64,000 bases of DNA from Hydrogenophaga sp. (lineage in GTDB: Bacteria > Pseudomonadota > Gammaproteobacteria > Burkholderiales > Burkholderiaceae_C), in the NCBI GenBank assembly GCA_016741995.1, contig JACVCO010000003.1, forward strand, positions 176,000 to 239,999. The letters are read 5' to 3'. The position numbers and the translations under genes were made by a program. A model generated the notes under the pieces. The model saw nothing but the letters and a program-made list of their open reading frames with translations. It was not told the origin of the DNA and ran no database searches. Shown piece after piece: positions 20,139 to 27,683 of the stretch (positions are counted from its first letter, which is position 1; each line of letters opens with the position of its first letter).

Positions 20139-21395
20139 ATGAAGACAGGGTTGGACTTTCTGCTGGCCGCCAAGCGCTGCGAGATCGATGGCCTGCAGCG
20201 CCTGGCGTTCACCGCCACCCTGGTGGACGTGACCACCCGCCTGGTGCACAACCTGCAGCGCGAGCGCGGCCTCACCAACCTCTACCTGGGCTCGCAAGGC
20301 AAGCGCTTTGCCGAGGCGCGGCTCGCACAACTCGTGGCCTCGCGCCAGGTCGAGGCCGAGTGGCGCGCGCAGTTCGAGCGGCTCGACGCCAGCGCCGCGC
20401 AGGCCGGCCACGGCGCGCGCCTGTTCAGCCGCATTGCCTATGTGCTGCAAGGGCTGGATGGCCTGGAAGCCTTGCGCCAGCAACTCTGTGGCGGCGCCTG
20501 GGACACGGCGCGCGCCACCGAGGCCTTCGTGCGCCTGATCGCGGCGCTGCTCGCAGTGGTCTTCGAAGCCGCCGACAGCGCGACCGACCCCGAGGTGTCG
20601 CGCCGGCTGGTGGCGCTGTTCAACTTCACGCAGGGCAAGGAGTTCGCGGGCCAGGAGCGCGCCGCGGGCGCCGCGCTGTTTGCGCGCGGCCAGGCCGATG
20701 CCGCCGAGCAGCAGCGCCTGCTGCACCTCATCGAGTCCCAGGAGCGCTGCCTGGAGGTGTTCGCCGCGTTTGCGGCGCCCGAAACCCGCGCCATGCTCAC
20801 CGCGCCGCACGCCAGCAACACGCTCGCCGAACTCGAGCGCCTGCGCCGCGTGCTGTGCACCGCCGCGCACGGGGCCGCGCTCAAGCCCGAACTCAGCCAG
20901 ACCTGGTTCGACGTCTGCAGCGCGCGCATCGATGCCATGAAGGGCGTGGAGGACCGCCTCACGGCCGACCTGCGTGCCACCTGCAGCACCAAGATCGACC
21001 AGGCCGAGCGCGAACTCGCCAGCTTCGGCACCCTGGCCTCGCAACCCGCGCCCGACCCGTTGGTCTTCTACCTGGCCCCGGCCGACGCACCCGCCGTCGC
21101 CCCACCTGGCGCACCCCAGGGCTTCGGCTTGCCGATCGACCGCTCGGTGCTGGAACTCGTGCACGACCAGGCGCGGCGCCTGCAAGCCATGGGCGACGAG
21201 CTGGAGGCCACGCGCGCCAGCCTCAACGAGCGGCGGCTCATCGAACGCGCCAAGGGTTTGTTGATGGCGCACCGCCAGCTCAGCGAGGCCGAAGCCCACA
21301 AGACGCTGCGCCAGATGGCGATGAACCAGAACCGGCGCATCGTGGACGTGGCCGAGGCGGTGCTCGCGATGGCCGAGGTGCTGCCGCCGCGCTGA
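20139..21395 (+). CDS. nasR: Nitrate-responsive NIT-ANTAR transcription antiterminator (NasR-like)
   Basis: 418 residues. The N-terminal two-thirds is a mostly helical NIT (nitrate- and nitrite-sensing) domain containing [12 protein letters not shown] at 41-52. The C-terminal about 60 residues are an ANTAR RNA-binding domain ([46 protein letters not shown]). In Klebsiella oxytoca, NasR binds the nasF leader RNA when nitrate is present and prevents transcription termination. Here the gene lies directly upstream of a leader with matching ANTAR hairpins and the nitrate assimilation operon, so the same role is strongly implied. No promoter is obvious in the 73-base gap to tsaD. Confidence 0.93.
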   Translation: MKTGLDFLLAAKRCEIDGLQRLAFTATLVDVTTRLVHNLQRERGLTNLYLGSQGKRFAEARLAQLVASRQVEAEWRAQFERLDASAAQAGHGARLFSRIAYVLQGLDGLEALRQQLCGGAWDTARATEAFVRLIAALLAVVFEAADSATDPEVSRRLVALFNFTQGKEFAGQERAAGAALFARGQADAAEQQRLLHLIESQERCLEVFAAFAAPETRAMLTAPHASNTLAELERLRRVLCTAAHGAALKPELSQTWFDVCSARIDAMKGVEDRLTADLRATCSTKIDQAERELASFGTLASQPAPDPLVFYLAPADAPAVAPPGAPQGFGLPIDRSVLELVHDQARRLQAMGDELEATRASLNERRLIERAKGLLMAHRQLSEAEAHKTLRQMAMNQNRRIVDVAEAVLAMAEVLPPR

Positions 21396-21398
21396 ACA

Positions 21399-21415
21399 CG
21401 CACTGCTGCGGTGCA
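21399..21415 (+). promoter_or_regulatory. NtrC-like enhancer site
   Basis: CGCACT-N5-GGTGCA matches the NtrC consensus TGCACY-N5-GGTGCA at 11 of 12 defined positions with exact spacing. It starts just after the nasR-like stop codon and lies about 130 bases upstream of the predicted sigma-54 start site, a normal enhancer distance. Additional GCACC/GGTGC half-sites follow between 21420 and 21460. The activator NtrC is not encoded in this window. Confidence 0.6.
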
Positions 21416-21510
21416 CAAAAGCGGTGCCTGCGCACCAGCGGCGCACCTGCCAACCGCACCGTCCGCGCTGGGGCCTTAAGCAAATCAAGCACTTGCAACC
21501 GGCCCGGATG

Positions 21511-21528
21511 CTGGCACGGTCCCTGCAT
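21511..21528 (+). promoter_or_regulatory. Sigma-54 (-24/-12) promoter of the nrt-nir-nas operon
   Basis: The sequence TGGCACG-GTCC-CTGCA at 21512-21527 has the -24 GG and -12 GC doublets exactly 10 bases apart. It differs from the consensus TGGCACG-N4-TTGCA at only one base. The predicted transcription start is near 21538, giving a leader of about 160 bases before nrtA. Sigma-54 control fits nitrogen-regulated assimilation. Confidence 0.82.
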
Positions 21529-21546
21529 TGAAGAACCCGAACGGGG

Positions 21547-21566
21547 GCTGGCCAAAGGCGGTCAGT
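21547..21566 (+). promoter_or_regulatory. ANTAR target hairpin P1 in the nitrate leader RNA
   Basis: Six pairs (21548-21553 with 21560-21565, including one G-U) plus a possible closing G-U enclose the hexaloop AAAGGC. The loop has A at position 1 and G at position 4, the known ANTAR recognition pattern. It is about 10 bases from the predicted RNA start. Confidence 0.75.
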
Positions 21567-21590
21567 GCCCGGTGAGTCTCCCCAGACACA

Positions 21591-21604
21591 GGACAACGGC
21601 GTCC
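21591..21604 (+). promoter_or_regulatory. ANTAR target hairpin P2, overlapping the terminator 5' arm
   Basis: GGAC and GTCC close a hexaloop AACGGC, again with A1 and G4 and nearly identical to the P1 loop. The stem is only 4 pairs, so it probably needs protein binding for stability. Its bases 21593-21604 are also part of the 5' arm of the large downstream hairpin, so the two structures cannot coexist, as expected for ANTAR antitermination. Confidence 0.68.
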
Positions 21605-21648
21605 ATTTCCCTCTCGCGCACCGCGGGAGCGGAAATGGGCGCCGTTGT
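21593..21648 (+). terminator. Strong hairpin in the nitrate leader (conditional terminator candidate)
   Basis: Arms 21593-21610 and 21631-21648 pair over all 18 positions with a single G-U. The loop continues as 7 more pairs (21611-21617 with 21623-21629), a stem of about 25 pairs. Only a short T run (21651-21653) follows, so it is weaker than a textbook intrinsic terminator and may act by pausing or with Rho. It ends 49 bases before the nrtA start, which has its own AGGAG at 21683-21687. Confidence 0.7.
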
Positions 21649-21697
21649 GCTTTGGGGTCCCGATGTCGCTTGCTTTGCCTCACAGGAGTCCACGACC

Positions 21698-22993
21698 ATG
21701 CAACAGAACCCGCTGTCCCGCCGCCGCCTCATCCAACACGCTGGAGCCCTGGGCTCCGTCGCGCTGACCGGCAGCCTGCTGAGCACCCGCGCCACCGCCT
21801 CCACCGCACTGGAAACCAAAGCCGCCAAGCTCGGCTTCATCGCCCTCACCGACGCGGCCCCGCTCTTCGTGGCCGACGAAAAGGGCTTCTTCAAGAAGCA
21901 CGGCATGACCGAGGTGGAGGTGCTCAAGCAATCCTCCTGGGGCACCACGCGCGACAACCTCGTGCTGGGTTCCCGCTCCGGCGGCATCGACGGTGCGCAC
22001 ATCCTCACGCCGATGCCCTACCTCATCAGCACGGGCGCGGTGACGGCCAACAACGTGCCGGTGCCCATCAACATCCTGGCGCGCCTGAATCTGGGCGGGC
22101 AATGCATCTCGGTGGGCGACGAGTACAAGGACCTCAAGGTCGGCCTCGACACGAAGGAATTCGGCAAGGCCTTGCTCTCCAAGCGCGTGAAGACCGGCAA
22201 GCCGGTGAACGCGGCCATGACCTTCCCCGGTGGCACGCACGACATGTGGATCCGCTACTGGATGGCTGCCGGCGGCGTGGACCCGAACAAGGACATCTCC
22301 ACCATCGTGGTGCCGCCGGCGCAGATGGTGGCCAACATGAAGGTGGGCAGCATGGACACCTTCTGCGTCTGCGAGCCCTGGAACCGCCAGCTCATCAACC
22401 AGAAGATCGGCTACACGGCCATCACCACCAGCGAACTCTGGATGAACCACCCGGAGAAGGCCTTCGCGATGCGGGCCGACTGGGTACAGGCCAACCCCAA
22501 TGCCACCAAGGCCCTGCTCAAGGCCGTGATGGAAGCGCAGATGTGGTGCGAAGACCCGAAGAACCGCGCCGAGGTGGCCGAGATCTGCTCGCGCCGCCGC
22601 TGGATCAACGCGCCGGTGGCCGACGTGATCGACCGCGTCAAGGGCGACTTCGACTACGGCACCGGCCGCGTCGAGGCGAACAGCAAGTTCCAGATGCGCT
22701 TCTGGAAGGACCACGCGAGTTACCCGTTCCAGAGCCACGACCTGTGGTTCCTCACCGAGAACATCCGCTGGGGTTATCTACCCGCCACGCTCGACACCAA
22801 GGCGCTCATCGCCAAGGTCAACCGCGAAGACCTCTGGCGCGAAGCCGCCAAGGAGCTCGGTGTCGCGGCCAGCGACATCCCGACCTCCACGTCGCGCGGT
22901 GTCGAGAAGTTCTTCGACGGCAAGGTGTTCGATCCGGCCAACCCGAAGAAATACCTCGACAGCCTGTCCATCAAATACATCAAGAGCGCCTGA
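21698..22993 (+). CDS. nrtA: Nitrate ABC transporter substrate-binding protein (NrtA/NasF family)
   Basis: Periplasmic nitrate/nitrite-binding component, 431 residues. The N-terminus MQQNPLSRRRLIQHAGALGSVALTGSLLSTRATAS is a twin-arginine (Tat) signal, so it is exported folded. The mature domain has AKLGFIALTDAAPLFVADEKGFFKKHGM and YLISTGAVTANN, features of the NrtA/CmpA family. The ATG at 21698 is preceded by AGGAG; the open frame extends far upstream through the nasR-like gene but is meaningless there. It is the first gene of the nitrate-regulated operon. Confidence 0.95.
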   Translation: MQQNPLSRRRLIQHAGALGSVALTGSLLSTRATASTALETKAAKLGFIALTDAAPLFVADEKGFFKKHGMTEVEVLKQSSWGTTRDNLVLGSRSGGIDGAHILTPMPYLISTGAVTANNVPVPINILARLNLGGQCISVGDEYKDLKVGLDTKEFGKALLSKRVKTGKPVNAAMTFPGGTHDMWIRYWMAAGGVDPNKDISTIVVPPAQMVANMKVGSMDTFCVCEPWNRQLINQKIGYTAITTSELWMNHPEKAFAMRADWVQANPNATKALLKAVMEAQMWCEDPKNRAEVAEICSRRRWINAPVADVIDRVKGDFDYGTGRVEANSKFQMRFWKDHASYPFQSHDLWFLTENIRWGYLPATLDTKALIAKVNREDLWREAAKELGVAASDIPTSTSRGVEKFFDGKVFDPANPKKYLDSLSIKYIKSA

Positions 22994-23033
22994 ACGCGCG
23001 ACGAGCCCGCTTGCACCGACCAGGAGCCCCACG

Positions 23034-23906
23034 ATGAACACCACCGAAACCATCGAGCCCATCCGGCTGGCGCCGCCGGCCACTCAGGCCACGGCCTCGG
23101 TTCTGCCCAACTGGATCAAGACCACAGCGCGTGTGTTCATGACGCACGTGCTGCCGCCGCTCGTGATCGTCGGGTTGCTCCTGGTCATCTGGGAATTGCT
23201 GTGCTCACGCCCCGGCGCGGCCTTGCCCCCCCCCAGCAAGGTGCTCGAAGAAACCTGGGAATTGATCGTCAGCCCCTTCTACGACAACGGCGGCAACGAT
23301 GTCGGCCTGGCCTGGCAGATGCTCGCCAGCCTCAAGCGCGTGGCCTACGGTTACGCACTTGCGGTGCTGGCGGGCGTGGGCCTGGGGGTGCTGGTGGGGC
23401 AATCCACCTGGGCGCTGCGCGGGCTCGACCCACTGTTCCAGGTGCTGCGCACCGTGCCGCCGCTGGCCTGGCTGCCGATCTCGCTGGCGGGCTTTCGCGA
23501 CGGCCACCCCTCGGCCATCTTCGTGATCTTCATCACCGCCATCTGGCCGATCATCATCAACACCTCGATCGGCATCCGCAACATCCCCGACGACTACCGC
23601 AACGTCGCGAAGGTGATCCGGCTCAACGGCATCGAGTACTTCGGCAAGATCATGCTGCCCGCGGCTGCGCCCTTCATCTTCTCGGGGCTGCGCATCGGTG
23701 TGGGCCTGTCCTGGCTGGCCATCGTCGCGGCCGAGATGCTGATCGGTGGGGTGGGCATCGGCTTCTTCATCTGGGACGCGTGGAACAGCTCGCGCATCAG
23801 CGACATCATCCTCGCCCTCTTCTGCGTCGGCATCGTCGGCTTCCTGCTCGACCGCATCGTCGCCTTCGTCGGCCATCTCGTCACGCGCGGCACCAGCGCC
23901 AGCTGA
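23034..23906 (+). CDS. nrtB: Nitrate ABC transporter permease (NrtB/NasE family)
   Basis: Inner-membrane permease of the nitrate importer, 290 residues. Around six hydrophobic segments are present, with the binding-protein-dependent transport loop IRNIPDDYRNVAKVIRLNGIEYFGKIMLPAAAPFIFSGLRIGVGLSWLAIVAAEML that contacts the ATPase. The start ATG at 23034 follows an AGGAG; upstream reading is only nrtA in another frame. It lies 40 bases after nrtA. Confidence 0.95.
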   Translation: MNTTETIEPIRLAPPATQATASVLPNWIKTTARVFMTHVLPPLVIVGLLLVIWELLCSRPGAALPPPSKVLEETWELIVSPFYDNGGNDVGLAWQMLASLKRVAYGYALAVLAGVGLGVLVGQSTWALRGLDPLFQVLRTVPPLAWLPISLAGFRDGHPSAIFVIFITAIWPIIINTSIGIRNIPDDYRNVAKVIRLNGIEYFGKIMLPAAAPFIFSGLRIGVGLSWLAIVAAEMLIGGVGIGFFIWDAWNSSRISDIILALFCVGIVGFLLDRIVAFVGHLVTRGTSAS

Positions 23907-23931
23907 GCCAAGCCGCCCACAGGAGCCCACC

Positions 23932-24771
23932 ATGAGCGACGCCTACCTCAGCATCTCCCGCGTGGACATGACGTTCACCAAGGGCCGCACCGTCAACCCG
24001 GTGCTGCGCAACATCAACCTCGACGTGCAGCGCGGTGAGTTCATCTCGCTGATCGGCCACTCCGGCTGCGGCAAGTCCACCGTGCTCAACATCGTGGCCG
24101 GCCTGCTCAAGGCCAGCGGCGGCGGCGTGATCGTCGATGGTCGAGAAGTGAACGAGCCCGGCCCTGACCGCGCCCTCGTGTTCCAGAACCACTCGCTGCT
24201 GCCCTGGCTCACCGTCTATCACAACGTGGCCCTGGCGGTGGACAAGACCTTCCGCGGCGTGAAAAGCGCTGCCGAACGCAAGGACTGGATCCTGCACAAC
24301 CTGGAGATGGTGAACATGGGCCACGCTCTGCACCGCCTGCCATCGGAAATCTCGGGGGGCATGAAACAGCGCGTGGGCATTGCTCGCGCACTCGCCATGG
24401 AGCCCAAGGTGTTGCTGCTCGACGAGCCCTTCGGCGCACTCGACGCCCTCACCCGCGCCCACCTGCAGGACGAGGTGATGCGCATCCAGGGCGAACTGCA
24501 CAACACCGTGATGATGATCACGCACGATGTGGACGAAGCCGTGCTGCTGAGCGATCGCATCGTGATGATGACCAACGGCCCCTCGGCCACCATCGGCGAG
24601 ATCCTCGACATCGACCTCGATCGCCCGCGCGATCGGCTCGCCCTGTCGGACGACGCGCGCTACAACCACTACCGCCACGAAGTGCTGAGCTTCCTGCACG
24701 AGAAGCAGCGCAAGGTGGAGCCGCTGGCGCGCAATGTGCGCAACCGGGTGGCCGACGCGGCCAGTGCCTGA
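23932..24771 (+). CDS. nrtC: Nitrate ABC transporter ATP-binding protein (NrtD/NasD type)
   Basis: ATPase of the nitrate importer, 279 residues. Walker A GHSGCGKST, Q-loop FQNHSLLPWLTVYHNV, signature LPSEISGGMKQRVGIARALAMEPKVLLLDEPFGALDALT with Walker B, and the switch His in MITHDVDEA are all intact. It is a single-domain ATPase, so it matches NrtD/NasD rather than the cyanobacterial NrtC with its fused solute-binding domain; the symbol follows common usage. AGGAG precedes the ATG at 23932. Confidence 0.94.
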   Translation: MSDAYLSISRVDMTFTKGRTVNPVLRNINLDVQRGEFISLIGHSGCGKSTVLNIVAGLLKASGGGVIVDGREVNEPGPDRALVFQNHSLLPWLTVYHNVALAVDKTFRGVKSAAERKDWILHNLEMVNMGHALHRLPSEISGGMKQRVGIARALAMEPKVLLLDEPFGALDALTRAHLQDEVMRIQGELHNTVMMITHDVDEAVLLSDRIVMMTNGPSATIGEILDIDLDRPRDRLALSDDARYNHYRHEVLSFLHEKQRKVEPLARNVRNRVADAASA

Positions 24772-24795
24772 GCCAACGTGGGAGAGGAGGCAAAC

Positions 24796-27291
24796 ATGGA
24801 CATGCGCGTCAAACCCCAACAGAAAATGAAGCTCGTGATGGTGGGCAACGGCATGGCCGGTGTGCGCACGCTGGAGGAACTGCTCAAGCTCGCGCCCGAC
24901 CTGTACGACATCACCGTCTTCGGCGCCGAGCCGCACCCCAACTACAACCGCATCCTGCTCTCACCCGTGCTCGCGGGCGAGCAGACGCTCGAGCAGATCG
25001 TGCTCAACGACTGGGACTGGTACCGCGACCACGGCATCACGCTGCACGCGGGCCGCTCGGTCACGCGCATCGACCGCGTGCGCCGCGTGGTGGTGGCCGA
25101 CGACGGCCAGGGCGAGGTGATCGAGGCGCCGTACGACCGGCTGATCCTCGCCACCGGGTCCAACCCCTTCATGCTGCCCGTGCCTGGCAAGGAACTGCCC
25201 GGCGTGATCGCCTACCGCGACATCGCCGACACGCAGGCCATGATCGACGCGGCCGCGAAGTACCGGCACGCCGTCGTCATCGGTGGCGGCCTGCTGGGCC
25301 TGGAAGCGGCCAACGGCCTCATGAAGCGCGGCATGCAGGTGAGCGTGGTGCACGTGGCGCCCTGGCTCATGGAGCGCCAGCTCGACGACACGGCGGGCCA
25401 ACTGCTGCAGGCCTCGCTCGAAGCGCGTGGTTTGCAGTTCCTCATCGGCGCACAAACCGAGTCCCTGGTGGGCGACGGGCGCGTGCGCGCGGTGCGCTTC
25501 AAGGACGGCCGCGAGATCCCCGCCGACCTGGTGGTGATGGCCGTGGGCATCCGCCCCAACACCGCGCTGGCCGAGTCCACCGGCCTGCACGTCAACCGCG
25601 GCATCGTGGTGAGCGACACGCTGCAGACCGTGACCGACGCGCGCATCTACGCGGTGGGCGAATGCGCGGCGCACCGCGGCATCGCCTACGGCCTGGTGGC
25701 GCCGCTGTTCGAACAGGGCAAGGTGCTGGCCAACCACCTGGCCGAATTCGGCATCGGCCGCTACAGCGGCTCGCTCACGTCCACCAAGCTCAAGGTCACC
25801 GGCATCGACCTCTTCTCGGCTGGCGATTTCATGGGCGGCGACGGCACCGACACCATCGTGATGAGCGACCCCGCCGGTGGTGTCTACAAGAAGCTCGTGC
25901 TCAAGGGCGACCGGCTCGTGGGCGCCTGCCTGTACGGCGACACGGTGGACGGCAGCTGGTACTTCAAGCTGCTGCGCGAAGGCCGCACGGTGGGTGACAT
26001 CCGCGACCGCCTGATGTTCGGCGAGCACTTCAGCACCAGCGCCATCGGCGACGTGGGCCACCAGGGCCAGAGCAAGGCCGCGGCCATGGCCGACAGCGAC
26101 GAGGTCTGCGGCTGCAATGGCGTCAACAAGGGCGCCATCTGCAAGGCCATCCGCGACAAGGGCCTGTTCACGCTCGACGAGGTGCGCAAGCACACCAAGG
26201 CCAGCGCGAGCTGCGGCTCCTGCACTGGCCTGGTGGAACAGATCCTCATGGCCACCGCGGGCGGTGACTATTCCGCCACGCCCAAGACCAAGGCCATCTG
26301 CGGCTGCACCGACCACGGCCACCAGGCCGTGCGCGACGCGATCCGCGACAGCCACCTCACCACGCGCGCCGATGTGTTCGGCAAGCTCGCCTGGCGCACG
26401 CCCGACGGCTGCGCCACCTGCCGGCCCGCGATCAACTACTACCTCATCAGCACCTGGCCCAAGGAAGCGAAGGACGACCCGCAGAGCCGCTTCGTCAACG
26501 AGCGCATGCACGCCAACATCCAGAAGGACGGCACCTACAGCGTGATCCCGCGCATGTGGGGCGGCGAGACCACGGCCGACGAGTTGCGCCGCATCGCCGA
26601 CGCGGTGGACAAGTACCAGATCCCGACGGTGAAGGTCACCGGCGGCCAGCGCATCGACCTGCTGGGCGTGAAGAAGGAAGACCTGATGGCCGTGTGGAAG
26701 GACATCGGCATGCCCAGCGGCCACGCCTACGCCAAGGCCCTGCGCACGGTGAAGACCTGCGTGGGCAGCGAGTGGTGCCGCATGGGCACCCAGGACAGCA
26801 CTCAAATGGGCAAGGACCTCGAGCGCGCCATGTGGCGCATGTACGCACCGCACAAGGTGAAGTTCGCGGTGAGCGGTTGCCCGCGCAACTGCGCCGAGGC
26901 AGGCATCAAGGACGTGGGCATCGTCGGCGTGGACAGCGGCTGGGAGATGTACGTGGCCGGCAACGGCGGCATCAAGACCGAGGTGGCGCAATTCCTGGTG
27001 AAGCTCAAGACGGCGGAGGAGGTGATGGAGCACACCGGCGCCTTCATGCAGCTCTACCGCCTGGAGGGCTGGTACCTGGAGCGCACCGTGCACTACGTGG
27101 CGCGTGTGGGGCTGGACCACGTGAAGAAGCGCATCCTCGACGACGCCGAGGGCCGCAAGGCGCTGTGGGCGCAACTGCAGTTCGCGCTCGATGGCGAGCC
27201 CGACCCCTGGTTCGAACACCAGGCCGCGGCCGTGGACACGCGCCAGTTCATCCCGATCCGGCCGGTGGCCGTGGAAGGGAGCGTGGCATGA
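24796..27291 (+). CDS. nirB: NADH-dependent assimilatory nitrite reductase, large subunit
   Basis: Cytoplasmic enzyme reducing nitrite to ammonium, 831 residues. Order: FAD/NADH oxidoreductase (GNGMAGVRTLEEL; GGGLLGLEAANGL), BFD-like [2Fe-2S] domain with CGCNGVNKGAIC and CGSCTGLVEQIL, a second Cys-containing segment (ICGCTDHGH, CATCRP), then the siroheme/[4Fe-4S] half with Cys655-x5-Cys661 and Cys695-x3-Cys699. The ATG at 24796 is preceded by a perfect AGGAGG; a GTG at 24778 in frame lies upstream of that site and is unlikely. It ends overlapping nirD (ATGA). Confidence 0.97.
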   Translation: MDMRVKPQQKMKLVMVGNGMAGVRTLEELLKLAPDLYDITVFGAEPHPNYNRILLSPVLAGEQTLEQIVLNDWDWYRDHGITLHAGRSVTRIDRVRRVVVADDGQGEVIEAPYDRLILATGSNPFMLPVPGKELPGVIAYRDIADTQAMIDAAAKYRHAVVIGGGLLGLEAANGLMKRGMQVSVVHVAPWLMERQLDDTAGQLLQASLEARGLQFLIGAQTESLVGDGRVRAVRFKDGREIPADLVVMAVGIRPNTALAESTGLHVNRGIVVSDTLQTVTDARIYAVGECAAHRGIAYGLVAPLFEQGKVLANHLAEFGIGRYSGSLTSTKLKVTGIDLFSAGDFMGGDGTDTIVMSDPAGGVYKKLVLKGDRLVGACLYGDTVDGSWYFKLLREGRTVGDIRDRLMFGEHFSTSAIGDVGHQGQSKAAAMADSDEVCGCNGVNKGAICKAIRDKGLFTLDEVRKHTKASASCGSCTGLVEQILMATAGGDYSATPKTKAICGCTDHGHQAVRDAIRDSHLTTRADVFGKLAWRTPDGCATCRPAINYYLISTWPKEAKDDPQSRFVNERMHANIQKDGTYSVIPRMWGGETTADELRRIADAVDKYQIPTVKVTGGQRIDLLGVKKEDLMAVWKDIGMPSGHAYAKALRTVKTCVGSEWCRMGTQDSTQMGKDLERAMWRMYAPHKVKFAVSGCPRNCAEAGIKDVGIVGVDSGWEMYVAGNGGIKTEVAQFLVKLKTAEEVMEHTGAFMQLYRLEGWYLERTVHYVARVGLDHVKKRILDDAEGRKALWAQLQFALDGEPDPWFEHQAAAVDTRQFIPIRPVAVEGSVA

Positions 27292-27683
27292 GCCTGGAAA
27301 CCCAGGCCTGGGTGGCCATCTGCCGCGTGGACGACATCCCCGTGCTCGGCTCGCGCACCGTGCCGCGCGAGCGCGGGCTCGATGTCGCCGTGTTCCGCAA
27401 CGCCGAGGGCGGGGTCTTCGCCCTGCTCGACCGCTGCCCGCACAAGGGCGGCCCGCTGAGCCAGGGCATCGTGTTCGGCACGCGCGTGGCCTGCCCGCTG
27501 CACAACTGGACCATCGGCCTGAACGACGGCTGCGCGCAGGCGCCCGACGAAGGCTGCACCCCGCGCTTTGCCGTGCAGGTGGACGGCGGCGTGGTGCACC
27601 TGGATGCGCACGAGCTCGCCACGCTGGGCACCGACCTGGTTCGGCCCGTTGCCGGCCCCGCGCGGCGCGCCGTGAAGGCATGA
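27288..27683 (+). CDS. nirD: Nitrite reductase small subunit NirD, Rieske-type
   Basis: Partner subunit of NirB, 131 residues, Rieske fold. Unlike many NirD proteins that have lost the cluster ligands, this one keeps Cys50-Pro-His52 and Cys69-x2-His72, so a [2Fe-2S] cluster is likely. It overlaps both nirB and nasA by 4 bases (ATGA on each side), which fixes both ends and implies coupled translation. Confidence 0.95.
   Translation: MSLETQAWVAICRVDDIPVLGSRTVPRERGLDVAVFRNAEGGVFALLDRCPHKGGPLSQGIVFGTRVACPLHNWTIGLNDGCAQAPDEGCTPRFAVQVDGGVVHLDAHELATLGTDLVRPVAGPARRAVKA

Noticed and set aside
21567..21585. GTCT-CCCC-AGAC mini-hairpin in the nitrate leader as ANTAR hairpin P2
   Set aside because: It has a C4 loop, not a hexaloop with A1 and G4. 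GGAC-AACGGC-GTCC just downstream fits far better.
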